Origin: Ornithodoros turicata
Taxonomy: Eukaryota; Arthropoda; Arachnida; Ixodida; Argasidae
DNA length: 64,000 nt
Assembly (NCBI RefSeq): GCF_037126465.1
Contig: NC_088206.1
Coordinates: forward strand, 57,454,841 to 57,518,840
Direction: 5' to 3'
Part shown: positions 24,991-37,470 of the stretch, one piece after another
Numbering within the stretch: the first letter of the stretch is position 1
Layout of the letters: the number at the start of each line of letters is the position of its first letter
Notes under the pieces: generated by a model
Told to the model about the DNA's origin: nothing
The model's input: the letters and a program-made list of their open reading frames with translations, nothing else
Database searches by the model: none
Translations under genes and position numbers: made by a program

Positions 24991-25837
24991 CTGGGTTATT
25001 CTTATTCTCCCTTAAAAAGCAATGAGGTGACATCTCACATAGCTCGAAACCCTGTTTGATTCGTATAGCTGTACATCACGAGAAGCCATGCAAAATATTT
25101 CCGCTCTGCGGCGTATTATAACTACGCAATCAAATTTACAAACACAGCCTAAGGAAGCTGCCGCGTGCGGACGGCCGACACGGTCCTCGCGTGAAGTAGG
25201 GAAGTCCCCGTGTTTTGTTTGCTTGTTTCTTTCTTTCTTTCTGCATAGCTCACGTGCTGCTTATACCTGCTCGAGCTGTGCCACTCTACGTCATGGGCCA
25301 CGTTCACAGGGACCGCGTTACGTCACGACGTTCCCTCATTTTCGGATACGCCCTTTTCGCGAGTGGGAAACTTTTTTAAAGGTGTGCGAGCAGATGCATC
25401 ACGCGCTCTCTGCAGGTTACCTCCACTCGGCGTTCTTTCACAGGAGCTCATTTTATTCGTTGCAGTACATGCCGCAACGAAAAAAATAAGAAGAAGAAAA
25501 AGAGGAAGAATAGTGATCAACGCCACTCTTCATGTCACCAGGTCAAACACGCCGGCCGTCGCTGGAAGTCGCCAAACTGAGTGCCAGGACGTTCAAGCGG
25601 CAATAACTTCAGTGAAACGCAAGAGCACTTCGCCAAGCGAATCGCGCAGACAAAAAAGGTACCATGAGTGCGCACAAAATGAATCAATTTAGTTCCACGC
25701 TTCCCTACATCCCTTCGCTCTCCTAGGTCTCTAATCCCTTCACCAGATGCATATCTCCATGTCCGTCGGAAAGGAAGCCTTAAGCAGATTGGTATAGCCC
25801 AAATATGGAATAACTACGAGACAGGAACCACAACAGA
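24991..25837. other. No recognisable gene
   Basis: Overlapping frames of 110-133 codons on both strands show no domain and are treated as chance. Confidence 0.4.
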
Positions 25838-26275
25838 GTAGTAATATGCAATAAAGTTAACATTGTGGTCACCAGTGATTGGAACAGGGTAGGTATTACT
25901 CCGCCCGCTTTTCTCACCTTCCTCTCTCTCTCTTTCCGGAGCGAGGCTCAATTTCATATTTTATTACGTTGCTCCGTTTCAGTGCACACCAGCATTATAT
26001 CTGGGACATATAAAACTTAAATCGACCGCTCGATGATGCGAAATGCTTGGAACGGACACTGCAATATGGGGGGGTTCCCAATTGTGCGTGTGGTATACAG
26101 TAGTTCATACAGAGAAGTACAGCGAGTCCTTTTTGGAACGACTAAGAGTGAAACTGGATGGCTGGACGACATAGACATCACAGAAACGAGCGGCGAGACC
26201 AAGTGAAAAGCTCTGCGAAGGCTCCAAGGGTGCGGAACGGAAAATGGTAGGTATTTCCGTTGCTTCATGCAATGG
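25838..26275 (+). repeat. Dispersed repeat F, copy 1
   Basis: Blocks ATGCAATAAAGTTAAC.TTGTGGT, ATTTTATTACGTT, GATGATGCGAAATGCT and TTTTTGGAAC.....GAG occur in the same order and spacing as in 33068-33500. Over about 430 bp the two copies are clearly related but well diverged. Class unknown. Confidence 0.65.
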
Positions 26276-27090
26276 AAATGAACTTTTTCCGCGGCCCAAT
26301 ATCACTCGTGAAAATCGCGGGTACTGTCCGACACATTTATCGCAGAAATTCTCTCCAACTCACAGCCATCCTCATTACAGAAAAGAAAACAAAAGAAAGG
26401 AAGAGCAACGGTGGGAAAGGGAATCGCAAATGCGAACGAGGACAGGTACAGAACAACTTCAATCTCGCAGAGAAGTGGAATATATGTACCTGGAGAATGA
26501 GGCGCACGCCGAAAGTCACGGCCTGTGATGAGATTCCAGCCCCTGTAGTGCCAATGAATGAGTACGACGCTCGGCGAGCGCTGCCAATTAGATAAGGAAC
26601 GGCCAGCAGGAAGAAGGGATGGTGTTAATTAGTTCCTCGTCCACTCGCAGCTCTCACTTGATTGGCTGACGTTCCTGTATCTGTCGTAAGACCGACATTC
26701 CGGAACCTCTCCCCACTTGTTCCTTCCTCTTGTATTACAGGACACCGACACGCTCTACTCGTCTTGATGGATTCGATTCGGCCGATTCTCTTGTAAGTAT
26801 ACGGCAGTAAACAGGAAGGGTCGCTGCACTCGCACTTGAAGGGCACTTGGAGAATCGGTTACGATCTATGTATTTATTTTCATTACCCTCGGGGCACGAG
26901 CATTACAGAGGCGGTCGGGTGGTGCGCATAGGGATAGTCAATACCGATACAATACACGAGGAATGAGTCTAGCTGAAGAATCAAGAGGCACTATGAGAAA
27001 CTAACAGTAACATATGCTCGTCTCGCAGAACTACTCCAAGCAGAGTATCTTCAAACACGTGGTATTATGACAGCCTAATATTAGCGAGGT
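26276..27090. other. No recognisable gene
   Basis: Only short frames without domains are present. Confidence 0.4.
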
Positions 27091-27521
27091 TTAGGGGATC
27101 GTAAGCGCACCTCGACTTCGGCTCCCTGCATGTCGAACGGGATACGAAGCGCACATAAGAGTGTTTCGATACAAGGAACGAGTCCGACTGCACCGTCGTG
27201 GTGGCTCGGCGGTGATTATTGTAGACCGTTTTGGACAGGCGGATGAATTTCTACCAAGCAGTTCATGAAGAAGTAATAAAGCACAGTTCTCCACGAAGGC
27301 TTTGCGCGAAGTTCCAGATGTTTCCAAAGTTGTCGTTGTCGTGCTGGGGTCGTCGTCACTTGCTGAAGGCGCCATTTTGGACAGGCGGATGAATTTCTAC
27401 CAATCAGTTCATGAAGAAGTAATAAAGCACAGTTCTCCACGAAGGCTTTGCGCGAAGTTCCAGATGTTTCCAAAGTTGTCGTTGTCGTGCTGGGGTCGTC
27501 GTCACTTGCTGAAGGCGCCAT
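27091..27521 (-). pseudogene. Possible exon of a Myb/SANT-like protein, disrupted by duplication
   Basis: Two minus-strand ATGs (27521 and 27375) in the context AAAATGGCGCC each open a frame starting MAPSASDDDPSTTTTTLETS, a Ser/Thr/Asp-rich leader, then FVENCALLLLHEL. This is the style of tick proteins in which such a leader precedes a Myb/SANT-like helix (often derived from Harbinger DNA-binding proteins); that link is inference. The two starts are the two copies of a 146-bp tandem duplication. Because 146 is not a multiple of three, the upstream frame shifts when it enters the second copy. The upstream sequence is not strongly coding-like. It could also be a chance frame. Confidence 0.25.
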
Positions 27522-27522
27522 T
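27231..27522. repeat. 146-bp tandem duplication, two copies
   Basis: Copy 1 is about 27231-27376 and copy 2 about 27377-27522. They differ at a single visible position (CCAAGCAGTT against CCAATCAGTT). The junction carries a short TTTTGGACAGG overlap. Such identity indicates a recent duplication, or an assembly error. Confidence 0.9.
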
Positions 27523-27525
27523 TTG

Positions 27526-30500
27526 AGGCATAATAAGTTTTGGAATAGAAAAGTGAACCGCACCTCAATCGACTTTGCGGGCACAAAGCGAAACCACCTA
27601 GCGTTACTTCTATGCGGATATGCATTTTCGCTAACATTTCCATTCACATGAACGAACAAACAAACGTCTAGGCTCGACTTCATGAGCGACCCTCCAGTTT
27701 TTCTTTTGCAAAGTGGAAACTGCGGAACATTGCGGTTTCACGTGTGCCGCATAACAAACAAAATAGCAATATGCTTTTTCAAATAATGCGGATTGCACAC
27801 CTGTACGCGGGGTATTAATCCGCCGGAGCCCACGGATATTTCTGTACGACTGCTTGCCACCATCCGATCTAGTTTTCTCGTCTTTTTTCAACGTGCCTAT
27901 TTACTCTGAAGAAATAAGACTGTCGGGCAATGGTAGTCATCCGGCTTCCGACATTTCCGACATTTTACACTCACTTGGTCGAAACTTCTGAATTACATGT
28001 TGAACTCCATGATTTTAACTCTCTCATCTGTTTGTACGGTAGGGTACGGTAGGGTAGCAGGTCCAACTTCGTCGTAACTCACGTCATTTTTTCCCCCACC
28101 CCATTTTTTTTCTTTATTACATCACCATCATCCGGCTGTTTCCTGCAACATCCGCCGTCTCGAGCACCAACTTAGCTGGCGAACTGTACGCTTTTGTATC
28201 CGTGAGTCAGCCTGAGGACCGCGCAACAAACTGTGTGAAAAGAGGTCAAGACAGGTGCTGTCAAGCATAGCCTGTTTCGTAACACGTGGTCAGAGCGACT
28301 CGCCAAGTTCACGGTGGACGCCTGTCTTTCGAGCAAAACGCGTCAGCGCCGCTCCCGCAGTACACCGTTTGTTTACCCTCGCAATGCGCTTCCTACTGAG
28401 CACCTCTTTTGCTCCAAGTTCCAAGTATAGAACTGGCGTTGCGTAGATTATATTAGGCTCCCAGGAGACATTCCGCGTCCCGATGTGTCGGCGACAGCTG
28501 CCACTTTTATTTTCTACCACCTTTCGCGCTCGGACACGCGGCGGGAAGAAAGGAGGAGAGGGAGAAGGCCGCGTGCGTAGGAGCGATCACGTCATTTTCC
28601 GTTTGGGCATATATCGTAAAACCTTCAAACATCGGAGAAATGAAGGTGAATCACGGAGCGTGAGGTGACAAGTGCGACGAAAGCACACAAGAAAGCAGGC
28701 AGGAGCGTAGAGGAAAAAAAAGGTATGCCACAGCTTCCGGTAACTTGCAAAATCACAAGCGAGTGCTATGAAGAAGAGTGGAGAGACATCTCTCGTCACT
28801 CTACAAATTCATTTCTAACCACATTCTAGACCATCTTGTAGCATATCATGATCAAGTTCACGTGAAATGCAACTTTCTTCATGTCGCCACATCTTCCCCA
28901 TTCACAAACTTCTTACATGTCTTTCGAAGTACCGGCCACCTAGACAAACGGCCTTTTCAGATCACGACCTTTTCTCATCACGGCACTGACCAGAATGGTG
29001 TTCCTTCACTAAGATGGGGATGAATGGGGGAGATGCTTAAGAAAAGCAAACTGAGACCTCTATAAGCCCTGCAACGCTCTTATGCTTGAGTGCATCGCCT
29101 ATACGAAGGAACCCGCCACACGTCTCATCCGGTCGTGGTTGCGTCTCATGCGGTTCAGTCAACACACCCTGCCGTTGTTAGCCTGTGTAGCCAACGTCAC
29201 GTAGCAATCGAAAATCCTCCCGAGCACTAAGCCCCCAAACAACCTCCCGTTACCGCCTGAGGAAGAAAAAGAAAAGTGGATGGAAGGAAGGTGACAGGCA
29301 CCGGTTATAAAAGAGCGTGGAAGGCACATCGAACATAGACGAGCATACATTTTTTAACCACGTGATATGAACATGCTATACCTTCGGGAGCTGTCACTCA
29401 AAATTTCTTTTCGGAGAGTGCGAACATCCTGAGAAAACTACAAGAACGCGAGCTGCAGCAGCGAACTCCCCAAGCTTTACCTTGTGCGTTGTGACGTCAC
29501 GTCAGTCCAACACTTTTTATTGGCTGCCGAGAATAGTCTGCTAGCGACACGACCGGTCGACTGCTGTGCTTCAAACGCGGGACGGGCGTCGCCAAATACA
29601 ACAACAAATACGAGAGAGAAAGGAAAGAAAATTGCTCGTGTGCTTCACTATTGGGCAGAAGACATGACGTCACAGACAGGCAGCCGAGGGAAGATGCTTT
29701 TCTTTTTGCCCGCTAAATTGGAAGCTTTCTTACGCACCGCGCTTGCGCGCCGCACTCGTACGTTTTGTGCGAGTAGGGCGTGTAATCCTAGCTTATACTT
29801 CTCCTGACTTTTTCTCTTTTTTTTTAGGCCTTTTCATTCTCCTTTTAAAGGGACGGTCGCATTCGCTCCAGTCGATTTCGAAACTATAGTGTTATTTTAT
29901 TCCTCCTGAACCACCGACCGCTGTATCAAAAATCCACCGCGAAATAGTGGCGTAGTTTGACCGTTATTCGACGAAATACATGTTCAGGAGCAGACGCCGA
30001 ATGTTGAGAGTATTCAGGAACTCGCTATCTAGAAAAACGAGAAGAGGTCCCTCCCTATGAACCAATGAGGGCGCGGCACAATGGGGATTATTTCGGAGTC
30101 GGAGGCGAACGGCATGATAAGGCACGGCGAGCGTGGCGCCATCTAGTGTCGGGAAAACCGTGAACCAGAGTGGCTCCTAGATTGGTATGCCCTCTTAGAG
30201 AAAAGGAGTGCCGCGGTCGTGCGGACGTCTCGCAGAGCTACGGGGCGTCTGGCTGGACGGCACCTTTTCTCCTCTGAGCTCCACCCTCTCACTCCTCCGC
30301 TTAGAGAGTGACGTCATGCTGCCGCAGCCTCTGCAGCTGCGGAACCAGCGCTGTTCCGTTTACTTAATATCCAAGCACTTTTCGTACGTAAAAATCAGCT
30401 AAGTAGGTTGTGGGTCGATGCCGAACATAGTGGAATCGGTTTCCATAGATGGGTTTCATAGATAGGACACAGACCATGCTTTCAGACTTTAGACTGGAAT

Positions 30501-31317
30501 AAATAGTCCATTTAATATGTAGTTCGCTGCACTCTTTGTCCTGTAAGCTGTTCGTTCGCTGCAGATGATAGACATTATCGATCATCACAGGATCCCTTCT
30601 TCCTATCTAATCCAATCGCTACACCGCATACACGATCACAAAATCGTTACTCCTTTGCGGGTGCTCGCAAAAGGCGACGCAGGCGCTGTGCAATCATCCC
30701 ATTTCTCCCCAAACAGTAGAGCCAGGACAAACGGTACCAAGTTCCGGTGCAAACGCGACTCGCGAAATCAACAGCAAATGCACAGTGACGCCAAGGCATG
30801 GCTATATTCACGTTGCATGTTTCAACCGCACGAAGATCAACACTCGACGTCGGCCCAGACACGCAAATATTTAGCGATGGGGCGCCGACCAATGTCGACG
30901 AAGATGCCCTCGAGGTTTCCACTACACGCCTGGGACTGTACATGCATAGAGAAACGAGGTGTCTCAACTAATTAGGTGAGTGTCTCTTCGTAATAGAAAA
31001 CGTACATGTTAGGGGAAGCTGTGGCCTGGGTCAGCAGAAAGATCACAGTATTTCTTTCCGCTACTGCCTCCAGTTTCTTGGGCTCTCTTATGAAGCTCTG
31101 GTTACGGAACGTTGCAACATGTACGTGAGCGTGGGGAAACGACAAATTGACGGAACAGAAAACGATCAGTCAGGATGCCTTGTGCTGTTCGTTTTGTGTT
31201 CTGTCCACTTGCCTTTTCCTCAAGCTCAGGTACATGTTGCCAACGTCAAGTACGTATACAGTAGCTCGCTTGCATATTACTTTAATGTTCGAGTTAGTAA
31301 AGTCGCGGAGAAGCTTT
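27526..31317. other. No recognisable gene
   Basis: A small tandem GGGTACGGTA stretch occurs at 28038-28057. The block from about 29840 starts TTTTAAAGGGACGGTCGCATTCG, which looks like a repeat end, but I could not find its inverted partner. A 136-codon frame at 30565-30975 is opposed by a 106-codon frame on the other strand and has no domain. Confidence 0.35.
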
Positions 31318-31820
31318 TTATGATATATGACATAACAAGGGGCAGATCTTATCAATTATACCTAGGGGCAGATTATCAAAGGTAATACCTAAGTACTTAA
31401 ATGAAGTAACATAACCAACTGGCATACAAGCACAATCATGACAGTCGGAAACATGAAGATAAAAAGAGTGGTTACAAACAAGTCGCTTCAAGGGGTTATA
31501 AAAACAAATAAGGTTTGATTGGTTGGCGTTTACAATAAAAGAATTATCATGCATCCAATCCATAACGGAACATGAATCACGTTGTAAATTATCAGAGGCT
31601 TCCTGATAAGAGGAATGGATAGAGATTATAAAGTATCGTCTGCGTATTGGAACATGAGAGACTCAGTCACCGCCCTTCTCATATCGTTCACGTAAATATT
31701 AAATAATAAAGGGCCTAAACAGGAGCCCTGCGGGACTCCCCTGGTCAACAAAGTGGCAGAACTGAGTTTGTCTCCCACCTTTACCCTTAGAGACCACTCT
31801 TTCAAGTAAGAACGGAGCCA
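31318..31820 (-). pseudogene. LINE reverse transcriptase fragment
   Basis: Read on the minus strand from 31820, the frame gives WLRSYLKEW, then the RT palm block GVPQGSCLGPLLFNIYVND and the catalytic YADDT motif before a stop near 31626. A later frame (31563 to about 31318) carries NANQSNLICF and FKYLGITFD, the RT thumb-side motifs. This is the ORF2 reverse transcriptase of a non-LTR retrotransposon, probably CR1/L2/Jockey-like by motif style. Endonuclease and C-terminal parts are missing and the frame is broken at least once, so it is dead. Confidence 0.85.
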
Positions 31821-33067
31821 ACCGAAGAATTACGTCACGCGGTGGAGAACAGTGTTTAGAGTGGACGCCGAATGAATATTTTTTCAGACCTAAAGCGTAG
31901 AGTGAACCTTACCGTTATGTTGCATAATCTCACTTACGTCCAAAATAAAAGGCAATAACCAAACCGCACAGCTCAGCTCGCGCAGAAGAGAAGGGCTCCC
32001 CAGCAACGTTCTATGCGAGGACGAGGACACAACACTGCTTCCACGAGCAGCGAATAGCCACGTAAACGAGCAACAACAAAGACCAGGCTCTTCCCATGTA
32101 AGACACTTACATCCCGGATGATGTAGAGTAACCATTTACGCTGTCCCGCCAACAACATTAACCGGCGGTGAACGTCCCGACCATCCATCCTCCCTATTTA
32201 TCGTCCCTGCAGTCCGCGCCGCATTACGCTCTGTAGCCGTGCCCAACACCTCGAAGCTGGCCTGCAATTCCCATCTCGAGGTAATACTGTCGACTAACGG
32301 TGAACCCTGACTCTCTTTATATCCTTCCCGAACGTGGTGGCAGAATTCAATAGATGTCGTGGGTGTCATTGTGCGTACGTGACTTGAAAGCTGTAGTGAC
32401 GTCGCTAATGGGAGGAGAAAGGGAAAGAGCGATGACCGTCCGCTTATAGGACCAGACTCCGAATACACGTACAATGAGATACGAGGAACGTATGCCTCAC
32501 TACACAACAGGCACACAGCGGGTGGCATCGGAAGTATTGCGTGTGAGTGAAGGAGCAGAAAGAGGGGCGGCCAAATGAGCCGTGTGCAGAGCTGTGAAGT
32601 GATTAATCGAAAACAATAATTAGGGTACGTTAATTGATTAGATTTAGAAAAAAAAAATATTTGCCTGTATCTAAATTCTTTCGAAAAGGGACTCTAATTT
32701 TGATAATAAAGTACAATAAAAATTAATCGTGCAATAATATGTAAAATACAAATTTTTTAAATGAATGAATTTTTATCATTAATAAAGATTTTGCCTGTAA
32801 CTTGTATGCGATCGAAAATTATTTTCTGATGTTCTTAAAACGAGTTCGTTTTGAACGTTTCGCTGCAGTATCGTGTCTTTCAAAAGGCTGAGACTATTTC
32901 GTACTCGAACGAGGTCCTAACTGCGCATGGGGACACTTCTCTCACCTATAGTCAATCACGTATATTTTAACTTCTGTCTTTGCAAATTTAATCCTCATCC
33001 CTTCCTTAGATGCGAAGTTAATATTTGCACATCTGCACACCCCTCAGAAAAACAAACAGAAATACAA
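31821..33067. other. No recognisable gene; AT-rich 32600-32820
   Basis: A 130-codon minus frame at 32136-32528 has no domain. Positions 32600-32820 are strongly AT-rich without a repeat unit. Confidence 0.4.
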
Positions 33068-33500
33068 CAGCGCTGTAGCATGCAATAAAGTTAACGTTGT
33101 GGTAACCAGTGGCTGGAACTGCATAGGTTCTGCCGGTCTCCTCCCCCATTTCACTTCCGTTTTTCGGAGCAAGGCTCAGGATCTGACATTTTATTACGTT
33201 ACTGGGTCTGGATGCACAGCCGCATTCTTTCTTCGGCGCATAAAACGTAAATTGGCCGCTTGATGATGCGAAATGCTCGGGACGAGCCGTGCAATATAGG
33301 GGTCTCCAATGGTGCGTGTGGTATAGCAGTACTTTGTGCGGAGAAGTTCAGAAGCCCCTTTTTGGAACAGCTGAGAGCGAAAGCGGACGGCGTGATGAGA
33401 CGGTCATCACAGAAACGACTGGCGAGATGAAGCGTGAAGAGCTTCGCGAAGCCGCAAAGAGTCGGAACGAAAACTGGCTGCCATTCTGGTTTTATGAAGG
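33068..33500 (+). repeat. Dispersed repeat F, copy 2
   Basis: Aligns end to end with 25838-26275: CATGCAATAAAGTTAACGTT, ATTTTATTACGTTACT, CTTGATGATGCGAAATGCTC and CCTTTTTGGAACAGCTGAGA. No inverted termini or target duplication found. Confidence 0.65.
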
Positions 33501-35555
33501 AATCGCTGGAAGCGATATTCGGCCGACAAGAGTCCACCCTGTTCACGGTTCTGTTACTAACAGAGGAAATTTCTGGCACCGAACGGTTTTCAACCTGTTA
33601 GGAGTTCAGTTATCCTATCATATTTTTATTTAACAGAGCACAACTTCACAGTCACCTCTCTCCCCAGGCTTTCACAAAAGCAATGGGGAAGTGAAGCGAC
33701 GGTGAGTGGCCCTTCACATTATCATCATCATCCTCCAATCTCTATCTATCTCTGTCTGCGTGCGTCTAGCAAAACAAACATCAACACAGCAGCGAGAAAA
33801 ACAAACTGACATTTTTTTGAAGCACGAATCTGCTCTAAACGATCCGTGGTTTATGATATGGACGGCTCGGTTGCACAAAATAGAATATCATAAAATGACG
33901 CAAAGCTCATTAACGAATTCTACGCAGCACGTCCGCAATATTCTGGCGAAGATATTGTAAGTTCAAGATTGGTAAAATAACATTTTAGTGCGACCTGTTC
34001 CAGTTCCGCAATATCGTCTAGTGTCGTTCTGCTCTTTATGACGATCAAGCGTTTCATTAGTATGCTACTACCGAGGCAGGAATACGCTCTACAAATTTCA
34101 CCCCAGTTAAATAAATCTAGCAGTTACGTACGTTTCGAAGAAGTACTGACATTTCTTAACGTGCAACATGAAAGCTGAAGAAGCAAATGGCATCGGCTGC
34201 GCACGAGTGCAGTCACCAACACTCTAAGCTGTTCTCGCTCCCGTCACCTCCTGCGAAAGAGGCGCAAATACTCTAGGCCTTCGAAATCTTCATCTCGAGC
34301 AAAATTACTGGACACGATCCTCTCCCTTCACTTCGCCCATTCACAAACGGCAGCGATGTGGAGAACGAGGCCCCCTTGAATGGACAAAGAAAGCCATTAT
34401 CGCCAAAGTGATCGATCCCGCGTGAAAGAATCGTATAAATACCCTCGGTACATAAAGTCTCCTCGCACAGGTCGCAGAGTTAAAAAAACGAAAACACGAC
34501 GAAGAAACACGGGGGTAGAAAAGGAAAAGACAGGCGACGAGGGATTTCTCGATTCTGGTATTTGTTTCGCTCTAAGGAAGACTCCCGGGGTCGCATCCTA
34601 TTACTTCTGGAACAACAAGTTGTTCTAGTTCAGCCTGGGCGCTGCAGGTAATCTTTCAACCAAATGGTTGATCAGCCACGCGAGTTGTGTGAGCTTCTCG
34701 CTTCTTAAAGTGCATGATAAGAAACACATTCAAGTCAGCCACGTCCACAGAACGTACACTTCAGAAAAACGTTCGCACTAAAGGGAACGATCAGCGAACA
34801 CAAAGCAGATTTTCTATCGTCATGATTTGTACATGAAAACTAAAGCGTTGGGTTACAATGTCGTTAGAAGCCTTCTCACCAACTGTAGTGTGACAAGCCA
34901 CCAGTGACAGCAGCGAATGTGTGACGTCATCACTCATGGCGTCATGTACAAAGCCACCGTGCTCCTACCATGATCTGGTTACAAAGGAAGTCTCGGAGCC
35001 TGGGGGTCACATCTTTTGCATTATTGTATGTCTCTATGCATGCAGAAGCTTTTCTATTCCATGTATTTCCACAGGACTGATATATCCACTAATTTATTCG
35101 CTCTAAACAGCACTATTAACAGGCTCGAAAAAAGAAGAGAAAAAGACGAATGTATATACGAGAGGCATATAAGTGCCATGTTAGCGTGGTTTCTAACACA
35201 GAGACGCTGCTAATCTATTTCCATCATTGAATCCAATGACGCTTATCTTTTACATACTTAACATTCTGCTGAATGGCGCGCGTAGGAAGCGGGAGAAACG
35301 CGCCAGGGCTATCATATCGCAGAAGCAAGTCACCTGCACAATCAGTAATAACGACTCAACACGGCAGGTCGCCCTTACTTGACGACGGGATCTGGACTAT
35401 TACCTTGCAGCTTTTAAAACAGAATGCATTCTACGCGTAGGGACTGAAGTCACGTATTTCATGGTCCTAAGCACCTTAAGGTTCGTGCCGCGTGTGTCGT
35501 TTTGTGGGTTCCACCTCAGAATAGCTACTTTCCATCAAAGTTCGTATCCGTGTAG
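33501..35555. other. No recognisable gene
   Basis: Only short frames are present, none with a recognised domain. Confidence 0.4.
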
Positions 35556-35822
35556 GTCTCCTGTAAAGCGTGCTTTCACTGCACTGTTCTATCGCACGCA
35601 GGAGAAGCCAGCAAACAATATGCCCTCCCCTGGCTCCCTCAGCGAATAGACGGTCAGATCTTGGGCTGCTATAATAGAGTATAATGCTGCTGAAAAGGGT
35701 CCTTTGGGGTTGCGAATATCCACACCTGCTGGGATGCACTGCAATTGAAAACCAAGAATTCCGAAGCAGAGCAAGCAAAACGGCAGCGATTGAATGATGA
35801 GGCCGAGCTCTGAGCCTGCCAA
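35556..35822 (+). repeat. Dispersed repeat family R, near full length
   Basis: Starts CTCCTGTAAAGCGTGCTTTC, continues with CGCAGGAGAAGCCAGCAAAC, TGCAATTGAAAACCAAGAAT and ACGGCAGCGATTGAATGATG, and ends GAGCCTG. The order matches the copies at 18469, 19880 and 24735. Confidence 0.6.
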
Positions 35823-36301
35823 GCATCACAATATATTGGCTGAATATTGGCTGGATATCGGAAATACTGGACCACTATTGGACCAACAACACCATGTAAA
35901 TGATGACTATGACATGGGGTGTTGCACCGCTGGGAAGCAGTACCCTACTACATTACGTGTGTAATATTAGGTGAGAGATATGAGAATGGAGTGAAATGAC
36001 CAAGTGCAAGTCATTCACGGAACAATACTAGACCAGTATTGCCATTATCCAGCTAATATTGCGCCAAGATGTTGTGCTGCTCAGGTATATACGGTACCTC
36101 ACTTACTTATAGTCATAGTAAGCCCATTCTCTGTTCCACCAGTTCAGACAACCAACAAAGCGCCAGAGCGAGTGCCAAGATGTTCGAATGCAGGTTAATC
36201 CTACGAAACGCGAGAGTACTTAGTCGCCCGAACCGCGTAGGGAAGACTCAACAGGAAAGTGCAAAAACAATTTAATTCAATTGCTATCAATTCAATTGGT
36301 T

Positions 36302-36549
36302 CGGTCTCGGTTAGCGCGCCGGCCATGTCACGTCGTGACTTGGAGGTACCCGGGTTCGAATCCTGATACCGGCTGCGCTGTCTGGGGGTTTTCCTGATTT
36401 TTCCTCAGACGCTGTCAGACACATGTCGGCACAGTACTCTTAGAAGTCGGCCCAGGACGCACGTTCCCCCAGGGCGTTTGACGTTGCCCACCCCTGTGAG
36501 GCCGACAACGGCGAGCTCTTTTAGCACTACCACGACCACCACCACCACA
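36302..36549 (+). mobile_element. tRNA-derived SINE with alternative head and tail (copy B1)
   Basis: The head contains CTCGGTTAGCGCGCCGGCCA and box B GGGTTCGAATCC. The middle (ACATGTCGGCAC, AGAAGTCGGCCCAGGACGCA) is shared with the Ruka-like SINEs. The 3' part (GTTGCCCACCCCTGTGAGGC, GACAACGGCGAGC) is different and ends in a (CCA)n tail. No clean target duplication was seen. Confidence 0.8.
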
Positions 36550-36739
36550 ACCTTAGATTTAGTCGGGATGACCACATTTTGACGGGATGACGCGTCAAGT
36601 TTTGTCTATCGTCTGTTGCCTCAAAATTTGGGAGAATTATAGATCCTCTAGTAAGGTTCTAGACATTACAAGTATGTCATCTTTAGCGAACACGCGAATA
36701 GACAAAATAAAAAGCAGGAGTCATGATACGATAACTTTA

Positions 36740-37073
36740 CCGTGTATTCACACGAGCGACATTCCCTGCAGAAGCGGAAGACGCGAAAAACGTCATAGCT
36801 TTCTCAGCGCGAGCGCTCAACGTCCAGTATTCATGTACACTGCTAAACCGTGGGGAATATCCTGCAATATATTCTGCAGCAGACGACAAGAAGGACGCTG
36901 ACGGTGTCGTCTGCGAAGTGTCGCCTCCTAAGTGCGCACTACGACACTTCCGATATTCTGCACCGTGTGAATGCTCACATAACACGGGACGGACCTTCGT
37001 CTCTGTAAGCAGTGTTTTTGCTTTTTCTTCCACTAGAATCTTCCGTGAGGATGTCGTTCGTGTGAATGCACAG
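36740..37073. mobile_element. Harbinger-type MITE, 334 bp
   Basis: Left end CCGTGTATTCACACGAGCGA and right end, inverted, CTGTGCATTCACACGAACGA match at most positions and continue with CAT.C. TTA lies directly outside each end (36737-36739 and 37074-37076), the PIF/Harbinger target. The interior encodes no transposase; the chance frames across it are ignored. Confidence 0.75.
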
Positions 37074-37404
37074 TTACCGACATCGTTTAGTACGACTTTT
37101 AGTACAAGCCAAGTTCAGGGAAAAGCTACTCCCAGGTCAGTTACTAAACTCAAATCTCAATCCTCCGGGTCGGCACGCCATCCGGCATTCCTAACAGAGA
37201 TCAACGACCGAATTACAGGCGCAACAAATTGCACGAATTCTTTCGCACATACGCTGAACCTTCTAACCCGTAATGGCCATTAGAGCCGTTCGTTTTTCGA
37301 CGCTACAGTGCAGTTTAATTAACGAATTTTAATCGCGCAACAAATGCGCTCTATCACGGCTAAAAGCCTACGCTACATCAGTGTCCTGGTGTTTTCCAGT
37401 TCAG

Positions 37405-37470
37405 TGGGTAGCTTCAGCGAATCGCACGCTATCGCTTTGCGAACGTTAAAAGATAGCGCTGCACATGAGT
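37405..37470. repeat. Relic of a GCTATCGC/GATAGCG MITE
   Basis: CACGCTATCGCTTTGCGAAC followed by GATAGCGC resembles the arms of the element at 54.8-55.0 kb. Only one arm is present. Confidence 0.4.

Noticed and set aside
28038..28057. Telomere-like GGGTACGGTA tandem
   Set aside because: Only two units and not the arthropod TTAGG repeat.
30565..30975. 136-codon plus frame and opposing 106-codon frame
   Set aside because: Two opposing frames in the same stretch without motifs are typical of stop-poor non-coding DNA.
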